From Bacteroidota bacterium (GTDB lineage: Bacteria; Bacteroidota; Bacteroidia; Bacteroidales; UBA10428), in the NCBI GenBank assembly GCA_023442525.1, contig JAEZZA010000004.1, positions 1 to 64,000 on the forward strand: 64,000 nucleotides of DNA, in the 5' to 3' direction. A model generated the notes under the pieces. That model had not been told where the DNA came from and did not search any database. It worked only from the letters and a program-made list of their open reading frames with translations. The position numbers and the translations under genes were made by a program. This document shows positions 53,800 to 62,374 of this stretch, piece by piece. Within the stretch, counting starts at the first letter, position 1. Every line of letters begins with the position of its first letter.

Positions 53800-55078
53800 A
53801 ACACGAAGTAAGGATGAAATTATACAGTTTCAGGAAAATGAACTGAAGAAAACATTACAGTATATAAATACACATTCGAAATTCTATATCAATACTTTTA
53901 AAAAGCATCAGATCGATATAGAACAAATCAAAACACTCGATGATCTGAGTCAACTGCCGCTCACCACCAAGGAAGATCTTCAGTTAAATGGTTCCGACTT
54001 TGTTTGCGTGGATAAGAAACAGATTGTGGATTACATTACAACCTCGGGAACGCTTGGTGAACCTGTGGTTTTTGCCATGACAGATAACGATCTGAACCGT
54101 CTTGCATACAATGAATATCTTGGATTTGGCGTTGCTAACTGTACTGGCGATGATATATTCCAGTTGATGACCACCATGGACCGGCGATTTATGGCTGGTC
54201 TTGCTTATTTTTTAGGTGCCAGGATGCTTAAAGCCGCTATGGTGAGGGTAGGTAATGGTATTCCCGAATTGCAGTGGGATTCCATCCGAAGGTTTTCGCC
54301 GACCACACTGGTTGCCGTTCCGTCATTTTTACTAAGCGTTATTGATTATGCCGAGCGAAATGGTATTGATCATCGAAAAAGTGGAGTGAAACGTGCTGTT
54401 TGTATTGGCGACTCCATTCGCAATACCGATTTTACATTTAATACATTGGGGAAAAAGATATCTGAAAAGTGGCCCGAATTAAAGCTTTATTCAACCTATG
54501 CCTCCACTGAAATGGCCACTTCGTTTACGGAATGTGAATTCGGCGTTGGAGGTCATCATGCCCCGGAACTGATCATTATTGAATTCCTTGATGAAAACGG
54601 CAAGCCCGTTCCTTCGGGTACACCCGGAGAAGTTACAATTACTACACTGGGAGTTGAAGGCATGCCCCTGCTGCGTTTCAAAACGGGCGATATAGCCTCT
54701 GCTCATACAGCGACCTGTAAATGCGGAAGGAATACCCTGAGGGTAGGACCGGTAATCGGCCGTAAAAAACAAATGATCAAATTCAAGGGTACTACACTTT
54801 ACCCACCTGCTCTGTACGATATCCTTGAGAATATTGATGGTGTAAAGAATTACGTGGTAGAAGTGTATACTAACCAGATCGGCACTGATGAAATACTCAT
54901 CAGGGTAGGTGCCAATGATCATTCCGAAAGCTTTGAAAAAACTATCAAGGATCATTTCAGGGCACGGCTCAGGGTTGCTCCTGCCGTGAAGTTTGAATCA
55001 CCCGATTATATTAACAGCCTGCTCTTGCCTCCCATGAGCCGTAAACCGGTGAAACTTATCGACCGGAGAGGAGAGTAA
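53780..55078 (+). CDS. PaaK-like (phenylacetate-CoA ligase family) AMP ligase
   Basis: 432 residues from ATG 53780 (MALREIETRSKDE), overlapping the previous gene by 20 nt; the frame is open further upstream but without family features. ANL motifs: YITTSGTLGEPVVF, YSTYASTEMATSFTE, RFKTGDIAS, and a C-terminal AMP-binding_C_2 domain (GRKKQMIKFKGTTLYPPALYD). It probably activates the aromatic starter acid or a fatty acid onto an ACP. No ammonia-lyase that would supply the aryl acid is in the window. Confidence 0.88.
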   Translation: MALREIETRSKDEIIQFQENELKKTLQYINTHSKFYINTFKKHQIDIEQIKTLDDLSQLPLTTKEDLQLNGSDFVCVDKKQIVDYITTSGTLGEPVVFAMTDNDLNRLAYNEYLGFGVANCTGDDIFQLMTTMDRRFMAGLAYFLGARMLKAAMVRVGNGIPELQWDSIRRFSPTTLVAVPSFLLSVIDYAERNGIDHRKSGVKRAVCIGDSIRNTDFTFNTLGKKISEKWPELKLYSTYASTEMATSFTECEFGVGGHHAPELIIIEFLDENGKPVPSGTPGEVTITTLGVEGMPLLRFKTGDIASAHTATCKCGRNTLRVGPVIGRKKQMIKFKGTTLYPPALYDILENIDGVKNYVVEVYTNQIGTDEILIRVGANDHSESFEKTIKDHFRARLRVAPAVKFESPDYINSLLLPPMSRKPVKLIDRRGE

Positions 55079-55155
55079 AACATAAAACCATCATATCTAA
55101 TATAAAAAATTGCTGAAACGCAAAAATATTCGTTTTTGTAATTAGTATATTTATG

Positions 55156-55180
55156 CCCCGTTTGAGTAGAACGGGGTTTT
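55156..55180 (+). terminator. Weak intrinsic terminator inside the pigment locus
   Basis: Arms CCCCGTT (55156-55162) and AACGGGG (55170-55176) with a 7-nt loop, then TTTT. The stem is short but GC-rich and lies in the 121-nt gap between the PaaK-like ligase and the thioesterase, marking a possible transcript boundary between the two halves of the locus. Confidence 0.55.
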
Positions 55181-55199
55181 ATCATAATTACGGAATTAT

Positions 55200-55619
55200 A
55201 TGGTTGAACTCGTTTGCCGCACCGAATCCAGGGTGCGGTTCAGTGATGTGGATTCAATGGGTGTCGTCTGGCACGGAAATTATATCAAATTGTTTGAAGA
55301 CGGCAGAGAAGCTTTTGGTAATCTCCATGGTATAAATTATATGGATTTTTATAGCCGGGGTATTCTGATCCCGCTGGTAAAAATCAGCTGCGATTACAAA
55401 AAGCCACTGAAGTACGGCGATACGGCTGTAATTGAAACCCGCTTTGTTAATTGCGATGCCGCCAAACTTAAATATGAATACACTGTTTACAGAAACCATA
55501 CGAACGAAGTAGTGGCTACCGGTTCTTCAATTCAGGTATTCCTGAACCTGGATATGGAACTGCTGCTCGACTTCCCTCCTTTTTACCTTGAGTGGAAAAA
55601 GCGACATAACCTGGCTTAA
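55200..55619 (+). CDS. 4HBT-type acyl-CoA/ACP thioesterase
   Basis: 139-residue hotdog protein. The catalytic Asp region RFSDVDSMGVVWHGNYIKLFEDGREAF (residues about 14-40) is the YbgC/4-hydroxybenzoyl-CoA thioesterase signature. It probably releases the polyene or acyl chain from its ACP, or edits stalled chains. It opens the second half of the locus. Confidence 0.9.
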   Translation: MVELVCRTESRVRFSDVDSMGVVWHGNYIKLFEDGREAFGNLHGINYMDFYSRGILIPLVKISCDYKKPLKYGDTAVIETRFVNCDAAKLKYEYTVYRNHTNEVVATGSSIQVFLNLDMELLLDFPPFYLEWKKRHNLA

Positions 55620-55653
55620 ATAACATTTTACTGTGTAAATCGAAAATTCGTAA

Positions 55654-56796
55654 ATGCATCCCGTATATGTGATATCCGATAACATCATTTCCTCGCTGGG
55701 ATTTACAACCGACGAAAATGCATCAAACCTTCTGAAAGGTATTTCCGGTATAAAATTGCATAATGATATTTCTCTTTCGCCAAATCCTTTCTGGGCATCC
55801 ATTACCGATCACAGCAGACTTAATGAGGAATTTTCATCTTTTGCAGATCCCGACAGGTACACTCTTTTTGAAAAACTGGTCATCCGTTCGGTTAAATATG
55901 CATTAGAGCCTGTTTCACCGGATATCCGAAACGACCGCGTCCTGTTAATACTTTCAACTACCAAGGGAAATATTGATGTGTTGAATAAAAACAATCCGTT
56001 TCATAACGATTCCCGGAGAGCATATTTATGGGATACTGCGGAACGCATCCGGAATTTCTTTCAGCTTACAAATACTCCGGTAATTGTTTCAAATGCCTGC
56101 ATTTCAGGCGTTCTGGCCGTTATCACAGGGGCCCGGCTGATCCGTTCACGACAATTCGATCATGTAATTGTTACCGGAGCCGATCTGGTTACTGAATTTG
56201 TTCTGGCCGGGTTCAATTCATTTCAATCGATCTGTGACGGACCCTGTAAACCTTTCGATATGAACCGTACAGGCCTGTCGCTGGGAGAAGCCGCAGGTAC
56301 TATTGTACTTTCATCAGAACGGGGACTTGCAGGCGATTTTGCACCAACCATCGGAAAGGGATTTTCAAGTAACGACGCCAATCATATTTCGGGTCCGTCA
56401 AGAACAGGCGAAGGCCTGGTAACCGCAATTGAAAAAACCATTGAACCGGATACCGCCATCGACTATATTTCTGCTCATGGCACGGCTACCCCTTATAACG
56501 ACGAAATGGAATGTATTGCACTTAACAGGACCTTATTGAATCATATACCTGTTAACAGCCTGAAAGGATTCTGGGGACATACCCTTGGCGCAGCCGGACT
56601 AATTGAAATAGCTGCCGCATTGTATTCGATGGAAAAAAATGTTCTGTTTAAAACACTTGGATATGATGTCCATGGAACCACTCAGCCCCTTGCTGTGATT
56701 GACCGGAATATGAAATGCAACGTAAATACTGTTCTGAAACTGGCTTCAGGATTTGGCGGAAGTAATGCTGCTCTTGTAATATCCAGGGAATCATGA
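55654..56796 (+). CDS. Beta-ketoacyl-ACP synthase (third ketosynthase)
   Basis: 380 residues. The triad is intact: Cys149 in VSNACISGVLAV, His in YISAHGTATPYND, His in SLKGFWGHTLGAAGLIE. The nucleophile context ACISG differs from the ACSSS of the two module ketosynthases, so this is a distinct subfamily, as ApeR is beside ApeO in aryl polyene loci. It may do the priming or an early condensation (inference). Its stop overlaps the next gene by 4 nt. Confidence 0.88.
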   Translation: MHPVYVISDNIISSLGFTTDENASNLLKGISGIKLHNDISLSPNPFWASITDHSRLNEEFSSFADPDRYTLFEKLVIRSVKYALEPVSPDIRNDRVLLILSTTKGNIDVLNKNNPFHNDSRRAYLWDTAERIRNFFQLTNTPVIVSNACISGVLAVITGARLIRSRQFDHVIVTGADLVTEFVLAGFNSFQSICDGPCKPFDMNRTGLSLGEAAGTIVLSSERGLAGDFAPTIGKGFSSNDANHISGPSRTGEGLVTAIEKTIEPDTAIDYISAHGTATPYNDEMECIALNRTLLNHIPVNSLKGFWGHTLGAAGLIEIAAALYSMEKNVLFKTLGYDVHGTTQPLAVIDRNMKCNVNTVLKLASGFGGSNAALVISRES

Positions 56797-57416
56797 AAGA
56801 GAGTTATTTTATTACCGATTATTGCACCATCCGAAAGCAGACGGTTTCCGAAAACGGACAGGTTGTATTCAAAGGAAGTGAATCCAAACCTGCTGCCTTT
56901 TTCACTGAAGCTTACAAGCGCTTTGCATTTAATTACCCCAAGTTCTACAAGATGGATACCCTTTGTAAACTGGGATACCTGGCATCGGAGATTGTTCTGA
57001 AAAATAAGGAGATTAACGGGAAAAATACCGGTGTTATTCTTTATAACGCGGCATCATCGATGGATACAGACCGGAATCATCAGCATTCAATTGACGATCG
57101 CAATGCCTGGTTTCCGAGTCCCTCTGTTTTTGTTTATACCCTGGCCAACATTGTAATCGGCGAAATCTGCATCCGGCATAAAATTTACGGCGAAGGTGCC
57201 TTTTTTATTTCGGAAAAATATGACATCGATAAAATGCACAATTATGTTGAACTGCTTTTCAACGATAATGTAATTCAGAACTGCCTTACCGGCTGGGTGG
57301 AATGCAACGGTGATCATTACGACTGTAATCTGATGCTGATTCAAAAATCGTCAGTTAAAAGAGAAGGATTTGTTATTTTTGATCCCTTAAATATCCGGGA
57401 GATTTATTCACATTGA
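56793..57416 (+). CDS. Ketosynthase-like conserved protein of flexirubin-type loci
   Basis: 207 residues with no complete ketosynthase domain. GVILYNAASSMDTDRNHQ and SPSVFVYTLANIVIGEICIRHKIYGEGAFFIS recall the N-terminal half of a KS (the beta-ketoacyl synthase-like N-terminal family), but no nucleophile Cys in a KS context is seen. It could be a non-catalytic partner of the preceding ketosynthase, to which it is coupled by a 4-nt overlap. Confidence 0.65.
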   Translation: MKESYFITDYCTIRKQTVSENGQVVFKGSESKPAAFFTEAYKRFAFNYPKFYKMDTLCKLGYLASEIVLKNKEINGKNTGVILYNAASSMDTDRNHQHSIDDRNAWFPSPSVFVYTLANIVIGEICIRHKIYGEGAFFISEKYDIDKMHNYVELLFNDNVIQNCLTGWVECNGDHYDCNLMLIQKSSVKREGFVIFDPLNIREIYSH

Positions 57417-57424
57417 AAACAGCT

Positions 57425-57682
57425 ATGGAAAAACTTATTGCAAAACTAAAGGAGGAAATTATCGAAGCGCTTAATCTTGGCGATATGAAGCCCGAGGATA
57501 TCAACGAAAATGAACCGCTGTTTGTTGATGGGCTTGGACTCGATTCCATAGATGCACTTGAGCTTATTGTACTTCTGGAAAAGAATTACGGATTAAAACT
57601 GGCTACTGCTGAAGACGGAAAAAGAGTATTGCGCTCGGTTAGAACGATGGCGGAATTTATCAGGGAAAACAATAAGGGATAA
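57425..57682 (+). CDS. Acyl carrier protein, module 2
   Basis: 85 residues from ATG 57425; a TTG at 57413 overlapping the previous stop would add four residues. Ser41 in GLGLDSIDALEL is the prosthetic-group site. The start MEKLIAKLKEEIIEAL aligns without gaps with MEELIRQLKQDIIEAL of the module 1 ACP, which supports the start choice. Followed after 2 nt by the module 2 ketosynthase. Confidence 0.93.
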   Translation: MEKLIAKLKEEIIEALNLGDMKPEDINENEPLFVDGLGLDSIDALELIVLLEKNYGLKLATAEDGKRVLRSVRTMAEFIRENNKG

Positions 57683-57684
57683 TC

Positions 57685-58902
57685 GTGCCGAGAGTTTTTG
57701 TTACCGGATACGGAATTATTTGTTCAATAGGCACCGATGCCGAAAGCGTCGGGAACTCGCTTCGTGAAAAGAAATCGGGAATAGGACCGATCGACCTGAT
57801 CGATACGGTTTATAAGAATGAGATTCCGGTTGCTGAAATCAAACTTACAAATGATGAACTCAGGGTGCTGGCCGGAACCGGTAAAGAATTCAGGTCGCGG
57901 ACGGCTCTCCTGGGTGCCATAGCAGCACGCCAGGCTGTTTCACAGTCACGATTGGATAAAAGATCTTTTAATAGTTGCGCTCTTATTTCAGGAACTACTA
58001 TAGGCGGAATGGATCGCACCGAGGAATTCTATAAAGTATTCAGAAATAACCGAAGAAAAGGTAAGATCTCCGAAGTAGCCGGTCACGACTGCGGATCAGC
58101 GGCAGAGCTAATGGCAGATCATTTTGGAATCACCGGTATAATTTCCACAATCAATACGGCGTGCTCTTCATCGGCAAACGCCATTATGCTCGGATCAAGA
58201 CTAATCAAACAGGGATTAATCAAGAAAGCTTTGGTTGGAGGAACCGACTGCCTGGCACGTTTTACGCTGAACGGATTTAACAGTCTGATGATACTCGACC
58301 GTGAACATTGCAAGCCTTTCGATGAAAACCGCAATGGCCTGAACCTGGGCGAAGGTGCTGCATTCCTTGTACTGGAGCCGGAAGATGAGGTGATCCGCGA
58401 AAAAAAGAAAGTATTTGCCGAAATCAGCGGATATGGTAATTCATGCGATGCATACCATCAGACCGCATCGTCGCCCGATGGGAATGGCGCATATCTGGCC
58501 ATGAAACAGGCACTTGAAAGCGCCGGATTAAATGCGGGCGACATCGATTATATCAATGCCCATGGCACCGGTACAAAAAATAATGATCTCTCAGAAGGTG
58601 TTGCCATTGAGAGGCTTTTTGGTGAAAATATTCCGGCTTATAGCTCAACAAAGGCGCATACAGGTCATACACTTGGAGCTGCAGGCGCTGTTGAAGCAGT
58701 AATCAGCATTCTCGGTTTGAGTTCAGGTTGCATCTATCCCAATCTTAATTTCTCGCAAAAAATGCAGGAACTGAAGGTTGAGCCTGTGCACGAAATTCAG
58801 AGCAGCAAATCGTTACATCATGTTATGTCGAACTCCTTCGGCTTCGGAGGTAATAATTCATCATTGATCATTTCAGCAGTATCCGATGGAAGCATTTATT
58901 AA
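57685..58902 (+). CDS. FabF-like beta-ketoacyl-ACP synthase, module 2
   Basis: 405 residues, GTG start 2 nt after the ACP stop; PRVFVTGYGI aligns with APRVFVTGVGI of module 1. Triad: Cys160 in NTACSSSANAI, His in YINAHGTGTKNND, His in STKAHTGHTLGAAGAVE. The two ketosynthases are similar over their whole length (shared RFTLNGFN, NGL-(T/N)-(I/L)GEGAAFLVLE and HVMSNSFGFGG-type blocks). It overlaps the following CLF-like gene by 17 nt. Confidence 0.92.
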   Translation: MPRVFVTGYGIICSIGTDAESVGNSLREKKSGIGPIDLIDTVYKNEIPVAEIKLTNDELRVLAGTGKEFRSRTALLGAIAARQAVSQSRLDKRSFNSCALISGTTIGGMDRTEEFYKVFRNNRRKGKISEVAGHDCGSAAELMADHFGITGIISTINTACSSSANAIMLGSRLIKQGLIKKALVGGTDCLARFTLNGFNSLMILDREHCKPFDENRNGLNLGEGAAFLVLEPEDEVIREKKKVFAEISGYGNSCDAYHQTASSPDGNGAYLAMKQALESAGLNAGDIDYINAHGTGTKNNDLSEGVAIERLFGENIPAYSSTKAHTGHTLGAAGAVEAVISILGLSSGCIYPNLNFSQKMQELKVEPVHEIQSSKSLHHVMSNSFGFGGNNSSLIISAVSDGSIY

Positions 58903-59938
58903 AGGCATATCAGTAATTTCACCCCCGGTTGCTGCGGAAAATAACAATCTGCAAGCATTGCAGCCCGGCTTCGGGTACTTGAAATGTGTTGAACCGCAGT
59001 ACCGCGAATTTATCGATCCCATGGCATCACGCAGAATGAGCAGGATTGTCAAGATGGGTGTTTATTGTGCCAGGAAATGCATAAAGGAAACCGGAATTGA
59101 TATGCCCGACGGGATCATAGCGGGAACGGGTCTTGGATGCCTCGAAGATACCGGTAAATTCCTTGATTCGATTTATGCAAACGATGAAAAGCTTCTGAAT
59201 CCCACACCATTCATACAATCCACACATAACACAATTGCCGGTGCCATTGCATTGGCCATCAAGTGCCACGGTTATAATGCCACTTATACGCAACGGGCGT
59301 TTTCTTTCGAAAATGCGCTCAGTGATGCTATGCTACAACTGGCAGAAAATCCTTCGATGAATATTCTTACCGGAGGCTTTGATGAAGTCACAGAAACTTC
59401 ATTTGAACTGACCTCACGACTGGGACTGTGGAAAAATCATCCGGTAGACATTCATCGTCTTTATGAATATAATACCCGGGGCAGTATTGCAGGTGAAGGC
59501 GTGGTATTTATGATGCTTGGAGGAAAACAGGACATAACAGGTGCCGTCTGCATCAAATCGCTCTCGTATGTTTTCGATCAGGGGAGTGATATCAATGGCA
59601 CGGTTTTGGATATGCTGAATCAAAAAGGAATCGACCTGGGAAAAACCGACCTCGTTATGCTTGGATATAACGGTGATTCCCGAAGCGATCATTATTATCA
59701 TCAACTGGTGAAAGGAGCACTTAAGCATAAAGCCGTTACTGCCTATAAGCATTTGTGCGGTGAATATGATACTTCCACATCATTTGCCCTCTGGCTTGCC
59801 TGGCATATTCTCAAAAACGGTATGCCTGTACTGCCGGCATTTACAGAGGAAAAGCTCCCCCAGGAAATACGCTCAGTTCTGATTTATAATCAGATCAGGG
59901 GAAAGTACCATTCAGTATATTACCTCCAAAAATGCTGA
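58886..59938 (+). CDS. Ketosynthase-like chain length factor, module 2
   Basis: 350 residues, paralogue of the CLF-like protein of module 1: GIIAGTGLGCLEDTGKFLD, IQSTHNTIAGAIALA, GSIAGEGVVFMMLGG, GYNGDSRSD, AYKHLCGEYDTSTSFALWLA. The nucleophile position is Ala (RAFSFENAL) and the second His is Glu, so it is predicted to be non-catalytic and to set chain length with the adjacent ketosynthase. It overlaps the deacetylase-like gene by 7 nt. Confidence 0.85.
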   Translation: MEAFIKGISVISPPVAAENNNLQALQPGFGYLKCVEPQYREFIDPMASRRMSRIVKMGVYCARKCIKETGIDMPDGIIAGTGLGCLEDTGKFLDSIYANDEKLLNPTPFIQSTHNTIAGAIALAIKCHGYNATYTQRAFSFENALSDAMLQLAENPSMNILTGGFDEVTETSFELTSRLGLWKNHPVDIHRLYEYNTRGSIAGEGVVFMMLGGKQDITGAVCIKSLSYVFDQGSDINGTVLDMLNQKGIDLGKTDLVMLGYNGDSRSDHYYHQLVKGALKHKAVTAYKHLCGEYDTSTSFALWLAWHILKNGMPVLPAFTEEKLPQEIRSVLIYNQIRGKYHSVYYLQKC

Positions 59939-60708
59939 CTTACCGGAAAACAGTCATAACTTTTGCCCTAATTCTGCTGGTCGTACTGGGGATTGATTAC
60001 CTCGTAGATGTAAATAAGTGGATTTATGCCGGCATCATCGGCGTATTTCTTATCCTGATTGCCTGGGGATCAAAAAATATAAATTCCGGCTTTTACATGA
60101 AAACTGTGAATCATGGTGACCGGAACAAGAATTCAATCTCGCTGACTTTTGATGACGGCCCCGATGCCCAGGTTACTCCCATGATCCTCGAAATATTGAA
60201 AAAACATCAGGTAAAGGCTACGTTTTTTGTCATTGGCAGTAAAGCCGAACAACTTCCGGATTTAATCAAACAGATAGATAAGGAGGGACATTTACTCGGA
60301 TCGCATAGTTATTCTCATCACTTCTTCTTCGACCTGTTTTTGTCGCGGACTATGCAGGCGGAAATGATCCGGACTGAAAATTTCATTTATTCATGTATAG
60401 GTAAGCGCATGAAACTTTTCAGACCCCCTTACGGTGTTACAAATCCTCCGCTGGCAAAGGCGGTTCGAAGGCTGCAATACTGGGCTGTAGGCTGGAGCCT
60501 GAAATCGGATGATACCGTCATAAAGGATGAGCATGCACTTGTTAACCGGGTTACAAGCAGAGTACAGAATGGCGACATCATACTCTTCCACGATAACAAA
60601 CCCTGGAATGTAAGGGCGCTTGACGAAGTGATCTTTTCCTTGAAAGAAAAGAACTATCAGATTTTACGTCTGGATGAATTGCTTAATCTTCATGCTTATG
60701 TTTACTAA
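59932..60708 (+). CDS. Polysaccharide deacetylase family (CE4/NodB) membrane protein
   Basis: 258 residues. Two N-terminal hydrophobic helices (about 8-24 and 31-46) anchor a NodB domain with the catalytic/metal motif SLTFDDGPD (Asp74, Asp75), the metal His motif GSHSYSHH, and RPPYG. CE4 enzymes remove N- or O-acetyl groups from glycans. Such a gene within a pigment locus is unexpected but is tightly coupled at both ends, so it probably acts on the pigment or its acyl group (inference). Confidence 0.9.
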   Translation: MLTYRKTVITFALILLVVLGIDYLVDVNKWIYAGIIGVFLILIAWGSKNINSGFYMKTVNHGDRNKNSISLTFDDGPDAQVTPMILEILKKHQVKATFFVIGSKAEQLPDLIKQIDKEGHLLGSHSYSHHFFFDLFLSRTMQAEMIRTENFIYSCIGKRMKLFRPPYGVTNPPLAKAVRRLQYWAVGWSLKSDDTVIKDEHALVNRVTSRVQNGDIILFHDNKPWNVRALDEVIFSLKEKNYQILRLDELLNLHAYVY

Positions 60709-61336
60709 AATCAATTATACATTACTCTTTCTCTCCATTTGTGTGGTATTGCAGGCACAGACACCCGGACAAAAAATGAAGGACATTCCATCATTCAAAT
60801 CCGCTCTGGAATCGATGTCGGCTAAAGTAACATCTATTGAAAGCGATTTTGTACAGGAAAAAAATCTGAGTGTGCTGTCAAATACCATCATTTCAAAAGG
60901 CCACTTCTGGTACAAAAAAGAGAATAATATCCGATGGGAGTATCTTCAGCCTTACAAATACCTGATCATTATCAGCGGCGGTAAGATATTCATACGTGAA
61001 GAACAGGGCCAGAAACAGTATGATATTGAATCGAACCGTATGTTTCGTGAAATGAATAATTTCATCAGCGGTTGCATCCAGGGAGATATTCTTAAAAACG
61101 AAAAGGACTTCAGTACAGCTTATTTTGAAGACGAAAAGAACTACTTTGTATCCCTGGTTCCTCGTGCCGAATCGATGCGCAAAATGCTCAACGAAGTTCA
61201 GATCTGGTTCGATAAGAACGATCTTACGGTTTCAAGGATTAAAATGCTCGAGAGTGGAGGTGATTATACCAAAATTGAATTTACTTCCAAAAAACTGAAT
61301 ACCGGAATATCTGATGATAAATTCATTTTCAGATAA
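60698..61336 (+). CDS. LolA-like outer membrane lipoprotein carrier
   Basis: 212 residues from ATG 60698 (MFTKINYTLLFLS; another ATG lies 6 nt upstream). A signal peptide ending near LQAQ is followed by a LolA-type half-barrel: ESDFVQEKNLSVLSNTIISKGHFWYKKENNIRWEYLQPYKYLIIISGGKI. LolA homologues in aryl polyene and flexirubin loci are thought to ferry the hydrophobic product across the periplasm. It overlaps the deacetylase-like gene by 11 nt and the lipoprotein gene by 23 nt. Confidence 0.88.
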   Translation: MFTKINYTLLFLSICVVLQAQTPGQKMKDIPSFKSALESMSAKVTSIESDFVQEKNLSVLSNTIISKGHFWYKKENNIRWEYLQPYKYLIIISGGKIFIREEQGQKQYDIESNRMFREMNNFISGCIQGDILKNEKDFSTAYFEDEKNYFVSLVPRAESMRKMLNEVQIWFDKNDLTVSRIKMLESGGDYTKIEFTSKKLNTGISDDKFIFR

Positions 61337-61988
61337 AAAGCCCGTTAGTACTCTGGTTGCGATTCTCAGCCTGAGCTTTGTGCTCCTACTGTGTTTCTCT
61401 TGTGGTTCATTGCCAAAAAATACACTTCCTGAAGATGCAGGTAGCCGTCCGGTATCATGGTTTGAATCGGACTCAGACCATTACCTGTTCAACACTTCCA
61501 TTGATTTTATGAAGAACCATTTGAGTGGTCTCACAGTTGTAAAACCATTGAGTTCCGGGAATTACCGCGTAGTTATTCTTACCGAAACCGGTTTAAAGAT
61601 CATGGATATGGAATTCTTTGCCGACAGTGAGCCCCGAATTCATTATATAATGGAGCAACTGAACCGGAAGATCATGATAAGGACGCTTCAGAAAGATATG
61701 AACCTTATGCTGATGAATCATGTGGAGAACATGAATCCCTTCTGGTACAGCAATTACCCGGTTAATCCCGGAATGAATGCCTTGTATAAAGTGAATAGTG
61801 AAAGGTATTTTTATACTATTGATAAGGGACAGATACATCCGTCGGTTGCCATGATGGGAAAGGGCAGAAAGTTCAAATCGGTTGTTCACTTTTTCGGTAC
61901 CAACGTATCGGGAATTGATTCATTGAAACTTCAACATAATAATATAGATTTGTCGATCGGACTGTTCCGGATTCATGAACTGCAATGA
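61314..61988 (+). CDS. Putative lipoprotein of the pigment locus
   Basis: 224 residues. An N-terminal hydrophobic segment ends in a lipobox-like LLLCFSCGS (Cys about 30), suggesting a lipoprotein. The rest is beta-rich with YRVVILTETGLKIMDMEFF and carries no motif I recognise. DUF3261-type lipoproteins accompany LolA in some aryl polyene clusters; whether this belongs to that family is not certain. It lies between the LolA-like carrier and the dehydratase, with overlaps on both sides. Confidence 0.7.
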   Translation: MINSFSDKKPVSTLVAILSLSFVLLLCFSCGSLPKNTLPEDAGSRPVSWFESDSDHYLFNTSIDFMKNHLSGLTVVKPLSSGNYRVVILTETGLKIMDMEFFADSEPRIHYIMEQLNRKIMIRTLQKDMNLMLMNHVENMNPFWYSNYPVNPGMNALYKVNSERYFYTIDKGQIHPSVAMMGKGRKFKSVVHFFGTNVSGIDSLKLQHNNIDLSIGLFRIHELQ

Positions 61989-62362
61989 GCATAAGTACAC
62001 TTTATACAACAAGCTGTTTTGAATACCATCCCGATACTGGACTGGTGATTTCAACCATTGAATTAAATCCGGCTCATCCTGTTTTCAGCGGCCATTTTCC
62101 GGGAAATCCTGTTTTACCGGGAATATGCACTCTGCAAATAGCAAAGGAACTACTTTCAAGGGCTCTTGGAGGTAATTACCGGATTTCCAAAGCATCAACC
62201 ATCAAATACCTCGGATTTGTAAATCCTGTACTTACTCCGGAGATGACATTTCAGCACACTCTTAAGCATGTAGAGAATGGGGCAGTACAAAGTTCTGTCA
62301 CCGTTACTGCTTCCGGAAATACCGTCTGTACTTTCAAAGCAGAATATATAGCCGAAAGTTGA
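61985..62362 (+). CDS. FabZ/ApeI-like 3-hydroxyacyl-ACP dehydratase
   Basis: 125-residue hotdog protein. HPVFSGHFPGNPVLPGICTLQIAKELL contains the FabZ-type signature with the catalytic His37. It would remove water from the 3-hydroxyacyl-ACP in each polyene extension cycle. It overlaps the preceding lipoprotein gene by 4 nt and ends the plus-strand run; the next hotdog gene faces it. Confidence 0.9.
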   Translation: MSISTLYTTSCFEYHPDTGLVISTIELNPAHPVFSGHFPGNPVLPGICTLQIAKELLSRALGGNYRISKASTIKYLGFVNPVLTPEMTFQHTLKHVENGAVQSSVTVTASGNTVCTFKAEYIAES

Positions 62363-62374
62363 GCAGGCTATGTG

